In this document: one piece after another, positions 29,438 to 38,314 of the stretch
Layout of the letters: each line of letters starts with the position of its first letter
Numbering within the stretch: position 1 is the first letter of the stretch
Source: Corynebacterium pseudotuberculosis
GTDB taxonomy: Bacteria; Actinomycetota; Actinomycetes; Mycobacteriales; Mycobacteriaceae
Direction: 5' to 3'
Assembly: GCF_002155265.1 (NCBI RefSeq)
Contig: NZ_CP021251.1
Coordinates: 620,001 to 684,000, forward strand
Length of the DNA: 64,000 bases
Program-made: the position numbers and the translations under genes
The notes under the pieces: generated by a model
What the model was told of the DNA's origin: nothing
Databases searched by the model: none
Seen by the model: the letters and a program-made list of their open reading frames with translations, nothing else

Positions 29438-29478
29438 TTGACATTCTTGATTATTATCACTGGTAGCACGAATGTCAA
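29438..29478. promoter_or_regulatory. inverted repeat in the deoA-cdd divergent promoter region
   Basis: A perfect 9-base inverted repeat, TTGACATTC at 29438-29446 and GAATGTCAA at 29470-29478, with 23 bases between. It lies midway between the divergent genes deoA and cdd and could bind a dimeric repressor that controls both. TTGACA in the left arm also equals a -35 consensus, but no good -10 sits at the right distance. Confidence 0.45.
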
Positions 29479-29513
29479 GGGTTAAAGGCACAAATGTAAA
29501 AGGGTGTGGTGAT

Positions 29514-29984
29514 ATGAACTCCGGGGTTACAACCACTGGTCGGTTAGATTGCATGACCTCGGGAACAGGTAAAACGTGGACCGACGAGGAGCTCCTCGCA
29601 GAGGCCCGTTTTGCTGCTCAACGTTCCTACTCGCCGTATTCACATTTTCCGGTCGGCGCTGCACTTTTGCTTGACGACGGCCGCCTTGTCCATGGATGCA
29701 ACTTTGAAAACGCATCGTATGGCTTAACCATTTGTGCTGAGCGTAACGGAATAGGCGGCGCAATTGTAGGGGGAGAGCCTCACTCGGGTGATGGCGTCCC
29801 ATTCCGTATCCAGGCAGTGGCAATCGTTGGCAAAGCAGGGGAACCGTGCTGGCCCTGTGGGGCATGCCGTCAGGTTCTCCGCGAATTCAACTGTCAGCGC
29901 GTCATCGTGGAAGATGGCGATAATTCCCTCAGCGTTGACTTTGCCGCAATTCTTCCTTATTCCTTCGGTCCAGAATCTCTATAA
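29514..29984 (+). CDS. cdd: cytidine deaminase
   Basis: Deaminates cytidine and deoxycytidine to the uridine form. Zinc-binding motifs are clear: CAERNGIGGAI (Cys ligand and catalytic Glu) and PCWPCGACRQVL (two Cys ligands). The substrate region is SPYSHFPVGAALLLDDGRLV and GCNFENASYGLT. Three in-frame starts are possible: 29472, 29514 and 29553. ATG 29514 has AAAAGGG upstream, and 29472 falls within the inverted repeat, so 29514 (156 residues) was taken; 29553 gives the usual 143. nupC follows 11 bases after the stop, so they form an operon of uptake and salvage. Confidence 0.93.
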   Translation: MNSGVTTTGRLDCMTSGTGKTWTDEELLAEARFAAQRSYSPYSHFPVGAALLLDDGRLVHGCNFENASYGLTICAERNGIGGAIVGGEPHSGDGVPFRIQAVAIVGKAGEPCWPCGACRQVLREFNCQRVIVEDGDNSLSVDFAAILPYSFGPESL

Positions 29985-29995
29985 GGGGACACATA

Positions 29996-31210
29996 ATGGA
30001 AAGGCTTCAGGGACTTTTAGGGATCGTAGCCATCTTAGGCTTGCTCATTCTCTTTTCCCGCGCACGTAAACAAATTAATTGGCGGACCCTCGGGGTAGGC
30101 CTGGCATTACAAGTTTTGCTGTCACTGCTCGTTCTCAAGTGGAGTGTGGGCTTTAACGCAGTGAAGTCGGTATCTAAAGGGCTGCAGAAGCTTACCGACT
30201 TTACCAATGAGGGCACAGCCTTTGTTTTTGGTTCCCTCTTTAGCACTGAAAACTCCTTTGTTTTTGCCCTCAACGTGCTGCCGGTGATCATCTTCCTCGG
30301 AGCGATTATTGGTGCGCTGTACTACTTCCGGATAATCCAGTTCTTCGTGGACATCGTCGGCGGCGCATTAAAGTGGCTGCTGGGAACATCCAAGGTGGAG
30401 TCGGTGTGGGCAGCTACAGTGATTTTCTTGGGACAATCTGAGGCGCCCCTGGTGATCCAGCCATACCTGAAAAAGCTCACCCGCTCCGAGCTATTTACAT
30501 GTATGACGGGTGGCTTTGCCTCCGTGGCGGGAGCAACCATCATTGGATATTCCCTGCTCGGTGCCCCGTTGGAGTATCTCCTCGCAGCCAGCGTGATGAA
30601 CGCGCCGGGCTCTATCCTTGTGGCTAAGGCGTTTATGCCCGAGACAGAGAAGACAACGTTGGACGCGAATGTTCGGAATGTTCGCGATACTGAGAGCAAA
30701 AACGTTGTCGACGCTATCGGGCGTGGCGCCATGAGCGGTGGTCAGATTGCCATCGCTGTGGGCTGTCTGCTTATTGCCTTTATTGCAACGATCTCTATGC
30801 TGTCCGCGATTCTTGGCGGAATTGGCAGTCTCTTTGGGCAGGAAGGCTGGTCCTTGGAGGGACTCTTTGGCATTCTGTTCTCCCCTGTTGCTTGGCTTAT
30901 CGGAGTTCCCTGGAGCGAGGCTCATTTGGTGGGATCCTTCATCGGAGAGAAGACTATTATCAATGAGTTTGTGGGATACACCAGCTTTGGAGCGAACCTT
31001 GAGAATCTGTCGCCGAAGTCCATTATGATCAGCACTTTTGCCCTTGCTGGTTTTGCCAACATCAGTTCTATTGCAATTCAGATCGGTGCGCTCGGAGGTC
31101 TTGTCCCTGAGCGTCGTGGTGAAGTCGCCAAACTCGCCCCAATCGCCCTGATCACTGGTTTTGCCACCAATATGCTCAATGCGGCAATAGTTGGTGTGGT
31201 CGCTATATAA
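29996..31210 (+). CDS. nupC: concentrative nucleoside transporter, NupC family
   Basis: A 404-residue inner-membrane cation-coupled nucleoside importer of the CNT family, with about ten hydrophobic segments including re-entrant loops. The central family motif is present: VIFLGQSEAPLVIQPYL, containing G-Q-S-E-A, and further on GFASVAGATIIGYSLLGAP. Near the end, ALAGFANISSIAIQIGALGG forms the second nucleoside-binding half. It is transcribed with cdd (11-base gap), and deoA lies divergently upstream, so uptake, deamination and phosphorolysis of pyrimidine nucleosides are linked. A strong terminator follows. Confidence 0.94.
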   Translation: MERLQGLLGIVAILGLLILFSRARKQINWRTLGVGLALQVLLSLLVLKWSVGFNAVKSVSKGLQKLTDFTNEGTAFVFGSLFSTENSFVFALNVLPVIIFLGAIIGALYYFRIIQFFVDIVGGALKWLLGTSKVESVWAATVIFLGQSEAPLVIQPYLKKLTRSELFTCMTGGFASVAGATIIGYSLLGAPLEYLLAASVMNAPGSILVAKAFMPETEKTTLDANVRNVRDTESKNVVDAIGRGAMSGGQIAIAVGCLLIAFIATISMLSAILGGIGSLFGQEGWSLEGLFGILFSPVAWLIGVPWSEAHLVGSFIGEKTIINEFVGYTSFGANLENLSPKSIMISTFALAGFANISSIAIQIGALGGLVPERRGEVAKLAPIALITGFATNMLNAAIVGVVAI

Positions 31211-31248
31211 AACACAGTGTTTTGCGCGGTGTTTTGAGTGGGCGCAGG

Positions 31249-31280
31249 GCCGGGCTCTTCTTAGGAAGGGCCCGGCTTTG
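31249..31280 (+). terminator. terminator after nupC
   Basis: GCCGGGC (31249-31255) pairs with GCCCGGC (31270-31276), with further pairing inside, then TTTG. It lies 39 bases past the stop of nupC. Confidence 0.7.
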
Positions 31281-31465
31281 TGCTAAGTAGCCTAAGAAAG
31301 AAAAGGCATAGGCAATAGGTGTTTTTCGGCTCTCTTTCCGTTCTTAGGCGGCAAAGGGACTGTTATTATTTGCGGGGTAAAGCCACGGAGATATTGACTA
31401 GGCGGAATAAGACAGAGCATTACATCCCGAGGAGAAAGGTGATGTGATGAGGATAGGGGTATGAC

Positions 31466-32185
31466 GTGCAGATTATCGCGCATCGAGGCTTTAGATCGGC
31501 TTATCCCGAGATGAGCGCCCAGGCTTTTGAAAAGGCCCTGGAACTTCCTATTCATGGGGTTGAATGCGATGTCCGCTTAACCAGCGACGGGCATGTGGTG
31601 TGTCACCATGATGGAACGTTGCTGCGCACTGCTGGGGAGAAGACACGAGTATCTGCAGCCACCCTTAAGCAATTGCGCCATGCCAACATTGGCACCAGCG
31701 ATAATCCGCAGCGGATTCTTACGCTTGATGAGCTTCTAGACATAGTCTTGTCCTATCCAGACAAACACCTCTATGTGGAAGCAAAACATCCGCTGCGCTA
31801 CGGCGCGATGTTAGAAGAGAGCATCGCCATGCGCTTGCGCTACCGGGGAATGCTCGCAGACCCGCGAATTCACCTTATCTCCTTTTCTCATGCGTCGATA
31901 CGCAGGATACGCCGCCTTGCTCCAGAGATTGATGCCATTTACCTGCGGAGGGAATGGGAAGCGCGCTATAACCCCTGGGATGTTGTGTCATCGCGCCCTA
32001 CGGCTCGGGGGCTCTCTATCGCTCATGCAAAGCTGCGCCCTGGGTTGGTCGGCCAAAAGGGTAAAAGAACATACATATGGACTGTGAATGAGCGGGAGGA
32101 TATGCGGTGGGCGCTCGATCATGGCGCCGATATGATCGCTACCGATTATCCCAATATTGCTCTTGAAGTAGTGCAGGGCGGATGA
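31466..32185 (+). CDS. cytoplasmic glycerophosphodiester phosphodiesterase
   Basis: A 239-residue GDPD TIM-barrel enzyme without signal peptide, which splits glycerophosphodiesters to glycerol-3-phosphate and an alcohol. The catalytic set is readable: IIAHRGFRSAYPEMS (HRG near the start), GVECDVRLTSDGHVVCHHDG (E-x-D and the HD pair). The C-terminus has YIWTVNEREDMRWALDHGAD and ATDYP, typical barrel closing strands. GTG 31466 follows GATAGGGG. A secreted relative (glpQ) lies at 57148, so the organism has one enzyme on each side of the membrane. Confidence 0.9.
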   Translation: MQIIAHRGFRSAYPEMSAQAFEKALELPIHGVECDVRLTSDGHVVCHHDGTLLRTAGEKTRVSAATLKQLRHANIGTSDNPQRILTLDELLDIVLSYPDKHLYVEAKHPLRYGAMLEESIAMRLRYRGMLADPRIHLISFSHASIRRIRRLAPEIDAIYLRREWEARYNPWDVVSSRPTARGLSIAHAKLRPGLVGQKGKRTYIWTVNEREDMRWALDHGADMIATDYPNIALEVVQGG

Positions 32186-32248
32186 ATGTCTTAATGTGAA
32201 GAAACCCTGAGGAGGTGTTGAGGCCCTACTCGCGGTAAGTTGTGTGAC

Positions 32249-33160
32249 ATGGCTAAGAAGAATAAAAAGAAGGAACAGCTTCCTGAGGGGATAAGCCGTC
32301 GTCAGGCTAAGCTTGCTGCTCGAGCTGCAGAGCGTGCGGCATTTGAACGCGATCCACGCCCGTACGGTGGGTTTGCCTTTGAGACGGATCTTGTGGCTAT
32401 GCAGGAATTCGTGCCTTCCGCGGTGGCTAAGATTGAGGTTGAAGGCCTCGGTGAGGTTTTGTTGTGCACGGTTTTGCCTGGTGGCAGCGCGGCACTGGTG
32501 CGGGAGGAATCGGTAGGGGGAGACATCCTCGTCGCTCTCCAGACCCAAGCCCGCTCCAACAATCCGAATCGCGACTTGGCTTATGCCCTTAACTGGGCAA
32601 AGAGTGCTAAGCCGGGCGACACCTTGGACCGCGCCGTGGCGGACGGCACTGAGCCAAAGCTGAATGAGCTGCTAGGCGCCGATCAGCAGATAGACATCAC
32701 TGAGTTCAGCGATTTTAACTGGTGGATTCCGGAGGGAACCGCCGTGAGCCCCATGCACGCCCAAGCGATCCAAGCGGCCAATGACTCGGTCTTGCCTTCG
32801 CATCGAGTAGAAGCAGAAGTGCCGGGAACCGTGTGGTGGATTAATCCGGGGCAGAAGGCTCACATCCGATGGGTGCGTGGTGAGGAAGAAGACACACTGC
32901 TGCGTGCGCTGGCCCGCATTGCTGCTCGTGGAGAGCTAAAGCTTGGCGACGAAACCAAGTTTGCAGGTGTCTTCCGCACGCATGGACTTGCCGTCCCCGT
33001 GTGGGACTTGGATCCTGAGCGCTCCCACGAGGATTATGCTGCTGACCTCGTGGCTCTGAACGGGAAGATTGAGGCGGAGCTGGATAATGACTCTCAGCTG
33101 AACCCCGATGAGCGTCGTCAGCTAGAGAACATCAAGTCTCGCCAGGTGACCATCCGCTAG
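32249..33160 (+). CDS. DUF5926-family protein
   Basis: A 303-residue soluble protein starting MAKKNKKKEQLPEGISRRQ, so with a very basic N-terminus, followed by an alanine/arginine-rich helix (about 15-35) and a globular part. It matches the actinobacterial DUF5926 family; a tail rich in E, D and N (LDNDSQLNPDERRQLENIKS) closes it. No catalytic motif, membrane segment or signal peptide is visible. ATG 32249 was preferred over TTG 32240. It follows the diesterase gene by 63 bases, possibly one transcript. Function unknown. Confidence 0.75.
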   Translation: MAKKNKKKEQLPEGISRRQAKLAARAAERAAFERDPRPYGGFAFETDLVAMQEFVPSAVAKIEVEGLGEVLLCTVLPGGSAALVREESVGGDILVALQTQARSNNPNRDLAYALNWAKSAKPGDTLDRAVADGTEPKLNELLGADQQIDITEFSDFNWWIPEGTAVSPMHAQAIQAANDSVLPSHRVEAEVPGTVWWINPGQKAHIRWVRGEEEDTLLRALARIAARGELKLGDETKFAGVFRTHGLAVPVWDLDPERSHEDYAADLVALNGKIEAELDNDSQLNPDERRQLENIKSRQVTIR

Positions 33161-33311
33161 ACGGCGTGAGAGGACTATGTGGGGGGCGCGTTTCACTACG
33201 CTCTGCCCCCACATGGTGGCGTTTTTCTGTGAGCCAGTGCATTCTGAGCCATCGTGGTGCATGATATATAAATCTTCAAAAAGAGATGCCAATCACATCT
33301 AAGGGGTTTAT

Positions 33312-34871
33312 ATGGCTGATGCGCTTAATGCTCTGAACTCGATAATCTGGTCTCCAGCGCTTGTGTTTTTGTGCTTGGCTGCCGGCATCTACTTCACCAT
33401 TGCTACTCGTTTTGTGCAGTTGCGGGGACTCCCGGACATGCTCCGTCAGCTACGACGCGGTGAAAAATCGGAAAACGGTGTTTCTTCTTTTCAATCGTTG
33501 ATGATGTCCCTTGCCGGACGAGTAGGGGTGGGAAACATCGCTGGCGTGGCTACGGCTATTGCATTCGGCGGTCCCGGTGCCGTGTTCTGGATGTGGATGG
33601 TGGCCTTCTTGGGTGCCTCTACCTCTTTTATTGAATGTACCCTCGCTCAAATTTATAAAGAACAAGACCGAGACACCGGCGAGTACCGCGGTGGTCCGGC
33701 GTTTTATCTGGAAAAGGCGTACCGTCACACCAAGGCGGCCCCTTTTATGCTGTTCTATGGCATCGTCTTTGCTATTGCGATGATTTTTTCCACCAGTTAT
33801 TTCCTGCCCGGAATCCAGGCAAATGGCGTAGCTGCTGCGGTAAATAATGCATGGGGGGTGGATGTAAAGATTACCGCTGTGGTGCTTGCTGTGGTCCTGG
33901 CTCTTATCATTATTGGCGGGGTGAAGCGCATCGCAAACTTTGCCACGATGGTGGTGCCGGCCATGGCCGCTATTTATATTGCAGTTGCCATTGTCATTTT
34001 GTTTATAAACTTTGACCAGATCCCGCATGTCTTTGGGCTGATTTTTAAGTCGGCTTTTAATGCTGAGGCCACATTCGCAGGATTATTTGGGTCTGCGATC
34101 ATGTGGGGTGTTCGTCGCGGTATTTACTCTAATGAGGCTGGTCAGGGCACGGGGCCGCAGGCCGCGGCAGCTGCGGAGGTCTCTCATCCCGCAAAACAGG
34201 GCTTTGCTCAAGCATTTGCCGTGTACGTGGATACACTTTTTGTTTGTTCTGCGACGGCGTTCATCATTATCTCGACCAATATGTACAAGGTTTTTTCCGG
34301 GGAGAGTGAAGAGGGGGCGGTTATTTACTAAGGCTCGTTGCCTGATGGAGTTTCGGTGGGGCTGGGATTTGTTCAGTCGGGACTTGATTCAGTCGCTTCG
34401 GGCTTGGGTCCGTCATTTATCGCGGTCGCCATTATGTTCTTTGCCTTTACCACGGTAGTTGCCTATTACTATCTGTCGGAGACCAATTTTGCGTATTTGA
34501 ATCGTTGGGTACACAGCAAAGGCCTACGTAGGCTGATTATCTGGGGCCTGAGGTCTCTTATGATTGTGTCTGTGCTCGTCGGCGCTACTTCCACTCCTGG
34601 TGCGGCCTGGACGCTTGGAGATATCGGAGTGGGCACTACTGCGTGGCTTAACGTTATCGGGATACTTATTCTGCAGGTCCCGGCACTCAAATGTCTGCGT
34701 GACTATTACCGACAAAAGAAGGCTGGGCTGGAGCCGGACTTTGATCCGGATGCCGTGGGCATTAAGAACGCCGATTTCTGGGTTGAACGTAAGCGGCGTC
34801 GTGAAGCCGTCGGAGCTGAGCGGGGCGCTCATATCGATCCTCGGCTTGGCGACGCCCCCTATGAACCCTAA
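33312..34871 (+). pseudogene. alanine:sodium symporter (AGCS), interrupted by an in-frame stop
   Basis: A single reading frame of 519 sense codons broken by TAA at 34329-34331. The part before it (339 residues) has FVQLRGLPDMLRQL, SLAGRVGVGNIAGVATAIAF and WGVRRGIYSNEAGQGTGPQA, all hallmarks of AGCS amino-acid/sodium symporters, which import alanine or glycine. The part after it resumes with GSLPDGVSVGLGFVQSGLDS and goes through the remaining helices to 34871. Since the frame is unchanged, one base substitution explains the break; a CAA or GAA codon would fit. Readthrough, strain-specific loss or a sequencing error are all possible. An ATG at 34338 could not rescue function. Confidence 0.9.
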
Positions 34872-34883
34872 AGCCTCATCCTT

Positions 34884-34914
34884 AACGGGCACTCCACTGT
34901 GGGTGTCCGTTTTC
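34884..34914 (+). terminator. terminator after the AGCS gene
   Basis: AACGGGCA (34884) pairs with TGTCCGTT (34905-34912), with one G-T pair, followed by TTCTTTTTC. It is just past the end of the symporter frame. Confidence 0.6.
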
Positions 34915-35016
34915 TTTTTCTCTGATGGAGCAGGGGTCAACCATTTTGTTATGCAAAAATAAGAAGTTTTTCCTGGTGCACTGATTTCCCAAGCTTATCA
35001 AGCAAGTTCCGTTGTA

Positions 35017-35035
35017 GAGGGTAAGGCTAACTTAC
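35017..35035 (-). promoter_or_regulatory. DtxR-like box 1
   Basis: The minus-strand 19-mer at 35017-35035 matches the DtxR consensus TTAGGTTAGCCTAACCTAA at 13 of 19 positions by hand alignment, and the DNA here is an inverted repeat, GGTAAG-N5-CTTACC. Its centre is 31 bases (three helical turns) from box 2, so two dimers could bind on one face. Confidence 0.6.
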
Positions 35036-35047
35036 CCCCGTCTTTAT

Positions 35048-35066
35048 TGAGGTTAGGCATGCCTAA
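35048..35066 (+). promoter_or_regulatory. DtxR-like box 2 and promoter of the heme-uptake pair
   Basis: The plus-strand 19-mer here matches the DtxR consensus at 14 of 19 positions by hand alignment and contains the perfect palindrome TTAGGCATGCCTAA (35053-35066). GTATAAAG follows at about 35074-35081 and can serve as the -10. Iron-bound DtxR would then cover the -35 area and repress the genes at 35136 and 37098 when iron is plentiful. Confidence 0.7.
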
Positions 35067-35135
35067 AAAGTCGGGTATAAAGTTGTGTGCGCTCGGTTTA
35101 TACCGGGTAAATTGCATAACTTGAAAGGAACTGCG

Positions 35136-37085
35136 TTGAACCGAATGCGACGCCATACGGCCACCCTCATGGCAACGGTTATGGCATCCTCCCTCGTTTC
35201 CCTCGCACCAGTTGCATATGCGCAAGAAGCCGCATCTGAGGGCTCCTTGTCTTGGGGAATACGTTCTAGCTTTAACAATTACACCGGTGGTGCTACCAAG
35301 CTTTCCGATGGCGCCGCCCGTTCCGATAACTCCTTCACCTTCCCCCTGGCCACTCAGGCTTTTGATGAATCCACTTCAAAGCTGGAAGCTCAATTCAAAG
35401 GCGAGGTGCTGTATAAGAAGTACTGCAAGAACACAGGGAAAAAAGACCCTGTGGAAGACGATTGCTCGCTCGATCTTTCAATCAAGGATCCCAAAATCGT
35501 CATAGCCCCAGAGGGCTCCTACATGGAAGCCACTGTGCGATCACGGCAATACGCCACGGGACAGTACTTTGCTCCGGAAAAACCTGTCCGAATTGTCAAC
35601 CTCTATACTTCAGGGGCGCAGTTTAAGGACAGCGATGGGAAAATTAGCTGGTCCGATATCGCTACCGCGCTGACCTCCGATGGCGTAAAAATGTTCTCTG
35701 ATTTTTATAATGAGAACGAGGGCCTTGATCCGCTTAATTTCACATATAAAGGCAAGGGTGTACGCCCCGCTGGTGATCAGGGGGGATTACGGACTGCAGC
35801 CCAAAAATGGACAGCGCCAAGGGACTACGACCACCTTTCTCGCCCCTTTTCCTATGGTGACAAGGTCGTGGTGGTTACCGCCGACTACGGCGTAACGCTT
35901 CTCAATGCGGAGCTAAAGCCCATAGCGACAAAAGAACTGCCCATAGACAAGCTGACTACGGTCGCTTTCAATGAAAAAACGGGCGAACTCTTTTACGCAG
36001 CATCGGGGACCAATGGCTCCTCTGATATGAAGACGCTCATGAAAGCCACCGTCTCCCAGGACGGAATTGGGGAGCCTACCAGCGTGGGAACCGTCCCCGA
36101 GGCTATCCGGGGAATCGGAGTGGACGCAGATTCTGGCGTATTTTTTGCAATTAGCTCGGAATCAGGCGATGACTCCTCTAGGGAAAACGGCGGACATCTC
36201 ACCATCTTTGATAAATCTTCCGAGCGCTCGATAGCTCTGCCAAAGACTTCAGAAGTCCTTGAGGGCAAGGTTGCTGACGGCGAGTCGCTGTACGCCAAAA
36301 TCTTTAATGACGATGACTTTGCTGAAGTCCTGAAGATGAACGATGGAACTTTTGTCTTCCATCCGGGAACTGCCATCACGTTGAATGATGATGACATTGC
36401 AACGAAGGGTTTCCTCTTCTCCATTGACCTGAAGGCTTCTGATGCTGAGGCTTTCAAATACATGAAGGGCTCCCAATACCTCGCGCGTACGGCTCTTCTG
36501 GGAGTGTCTACGGATGGGGAAAAAATTGTGCGGTCCACCCACTTTGGTCGAGGTGGAGCACAAATTCTGAAGTATGCGGACCGGGATGTTTCTGAGGTGA
36601 CAAAGCTTTCTCAAGACTCTGAGCTGGGTCTTTGGGCAGGGTCGGTTTTCCATGACGGAAAGATCGTCCAGCTAGACGGCAGAAACGGCAAGCTTAACTG
36701 GTTGAATGCCTCAGATTTGAAGGTGGAAAAGTCCCTTCCCATAGCTAATGGTCGCGAGACCTCTAACAGGCGACATGGTGACTTTTTAATCACCAAAAAC
36801 GGCGACGTTTATGTGCAAACCTTGGATGAATCGACTGGTGATTACAAAGAATATTATGTGCTCACACGCATGTCCGATGGCTCCAAGCCGGTAGTCACTA
36901 AGTCTGACAATGAGAACCGACTACGGGAAATTGAACGGTTTACAACCGATAATGCAAAGCCCTCTTCTGACGGAAAACTTGGGCAAATAGGCAAGATCAT
37001 CGGCATAGTGCTGGGGGTCTTAGGTGGACTTTCTGCTCTCGCATTCTTCTTCCAAAACCATATTCGCAGCTTCTTGGGATTCTAA
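35136..37085 (+). CDS. HtaA-domain heme-binding surface protein
   Basis: A 649-residue secreted, membrane-anchored protein: signal peptide ending near APVAYAQE, one HtaA (CR-type) domain beginning SLSWGIRSSFNNYTGG and ending near residue 200, then a repeat-rich region from about 230 on that looks like a beta-propeller (TADYGVTLLNAELKP, GVDADSGVFFAISSES, GRNGKLNWLNASDLKV). A C-terminal transmembrane helix (about 622-642) ends FFFQNHIRSFLGF. The single N-terminal domain plus long C-part resembles ChtA/ChtC of C. diphtheriae, which take heme from hemoglobin. TTG 35136 follows GAAAGGA at the right spacing; GTG/ATG-type alternatives are 35085 and 35145. Two DtxR-like sites precede it. Confidence 0.8.
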   Translation: MNRMRRHTATLMATVMASSLVSLAPVAYAQEAASEGSLSWGIRSSFNNYTGGATKLSDGAARSDNSFTFPLATQAFDESTSKLEAQFKGEVLYKKYCKNTGKKDPVEDDCSLDLSIKDPKIVIAPEGSYMEATVRSRQYATGQYFAPEKPVRIVNLYTSGAQFKDSDGKISWSDIATALTSDGVKMFSDFYNENEGLDPLNFTYKGKGVRPAGDQGGLRTAAQKWTAPRDYDHLSRPFSYGDKVVVVTADYGVTLLNAELKPIATKELPIDKLTTVAFNEKTGELFYAASGTNGSSDMKTLMKATVSQDGIGEPTSVGTVPEAIRGIGVDADSGVFFAISSESGDDSSRENGGHLTIFDKSSERSIALPKTSEVLEGKVADGESLYAKIFNDDDFAEVLKMNDGTFVFHPGTAITLNDDDIATKGFLFSIDLKASDAEAFKYMKGSQYLARTALLGVSTDGEKIVRSTHFGRGGAQILKYADRDVSEVTKLSQDSELGLWAGSVFHDGKIVQLDGRNGKLNWLNASDLKVEKSLPIANGRETSNRRHGDFLITKNGDVYVQTLDESTGDYKEYYVLTRMSDGSKPVVTKSDNENRLREIERFTTDNAKPSSDGKLGQIGKIIGIVLGVLGGLSALAFFFQNHIRSFLGF

Positions 37086-37097
37086 AGGACACACATC

Positions 37098-38222
37098 ATG
37101 AAAAATAATCGCATACTTTCTCTCACCATCAGCGCTTTGGCCACGGCTTCTGTGTTTACTACTTCTTCTTTGGTTGTCACGTCACCATTAGTTACTGCAG
37201 TGGCTAGTGCACAGACGCACGATGCGATGCCGGGGAATTACATAATTAAGAAAGCCGAGGATGGTGACCAGCATCTTGCTGAATTAAATTCTCTGGTTTC
37301 CGTGGCAAAAGTTCGCCACCTGTACCATGCGGCGTCGGGCGAGCAAAAATTCGAGGACTATAGAAACGCTACCGATGAAATGCGAAGGGCTCACGAGGAG
37401 TCTGAGAATGCCTGTTATATGGCAAAGGCGAGGGTTGCGCTAGCGATACTTAAAGTCGAAGGGGACGCAGACGCTAGAGCCTTGGACTTGGGACGCGTGG
37501 GCATTGACCTTGAGGAATCAGAAAAGGCACTTCCGGTTCTTAAGGAGATGAAGGATAAGTACCTGAAGTTAGCCTTGGGCACTGATTCAACGGATCCGGA
37601 TAAGGGCAAGATCAGTAACACGGACAAGATTGCAACAAATGGCCTAGACGGCTTGGAGCGCGTAATCAAAAAGCTGAAGGAGGGAGAAGAAACATACGAG
37701 TTTGATGCGTATTCCATCCTCGACTGGAATGTCCAAGAACGTTTTATTGAAAGGATTAAGTCGGCGCACCACATGGGCGAAGCAGAAGATCAACTAACTG
37801 TTTCTAAGCTCAGCGATCCTGAAAATATTAAAAAAGATGACATCCTCAAGACGGCTCAGGAAAACAAGGAAATGCTGCTTAAGAAGCATGGTGGTTCCGA
37901 TACGTTAGCTCCGAAGCCTCAGGAAAAACCAGAGAAGCACAAGGAAGAGGCAGAAAAGCCAGCTTCTGAAAAACCGAAGGCAGACGCGGAAAAGCCAAAG
38001 GCAGAGCCAGAGAAGCCTAAGGCAGAGCACGAGAATAAGGCCCCCGAGGCTAAGGATGAGAAAAAGGTCGAGTCCGCTGAGACGCCTAAGGCGCCTAAGA
38101 CTCCACAAATCTCCTGGTCTCCCATCACCTGGCCTTCCTGGCTGAAAGTGATTGTGTCTCTGGGCGGTGTGGGTCTACTTGCTGGTTTGGTGCATATTCT
38201 GTTGCCATTCTTGCCTCATTAA
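37098..38222 (+). CDS. secreted membrane-anchored partner of the heme protein
   Basis: A 374-residue protein twelve bases after the HtaA gene, hence in its operon. It has a signal peptide (cleavage near VASAQTHDA), a helical domain of about 230 residues rich in E, K, D and A, a Pro/Lys/Glu spacer built of repeated EKPKAE-type units (about 275-335), and one C-terminal helix (about 345-368, WLKVIVSLGGVGLLAGLVHI). No HtaA domain is visible. The position recalls chtC-cirA of C. diphtheriae, so this could be the CirA counterpart, moderate at best. AAAGGACACAC stands before ATG. Confidence 0.7.
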   Translation: MKNNRILSLTISALATASVFTTSSLVVTSPLVTAVASAQTHDAMPGNYIIKKAEDGDQHLAELNSLVSVAKVRHLYHAASGEQKFEDYRNATDEMRRAHEESENACYMAKARVALAILKVEGDADARALDLGRVGIDLEESEKALPVLKEMKDKYLKLALGTDSTDPDKGKISNTDKIATNGLDGLERVIKKLKEGEETYEFDAYSILDWNVQERFIERIKSAHHMGEAEDQLTVSKLSDPENIKKDDILKTAQENKEMLLKKHGGSDTLAPKPQEKPEKHKEEAEKPASEKPKADAEKPKAEPEKPKAEHENKAPEAKDEKKVESAETPKAPKTPQISWSPITWPSWLKVIVSLGGVGLLAGLVHILLPFLPH

Positions 38223-38259
38223 ATCCTCTCTAAAATCTGGATTAGAGGCACCCTAAGAT

Positions 38260-38302
38260 GAGTAATGCCGTTGCGGCTGATTGAACCGCAACGGCATTAC
38301 TC
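38260..38302. terminator. long hairpin between heme operon and LCP gene
   Basis: A perfect 17 bp inverted repeat (38260-38276 with 38286-38302) with a 9-base loop, between convergent genes. No T-run follows, so its effect is uncertain, but its place and length suggest termination of both transcripts. A weaker hairpin, CCTCT/AGAGG, lies just before it. Confidence 0.65.
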
Positions 38303-38314
38303 CTGCGATGATAA

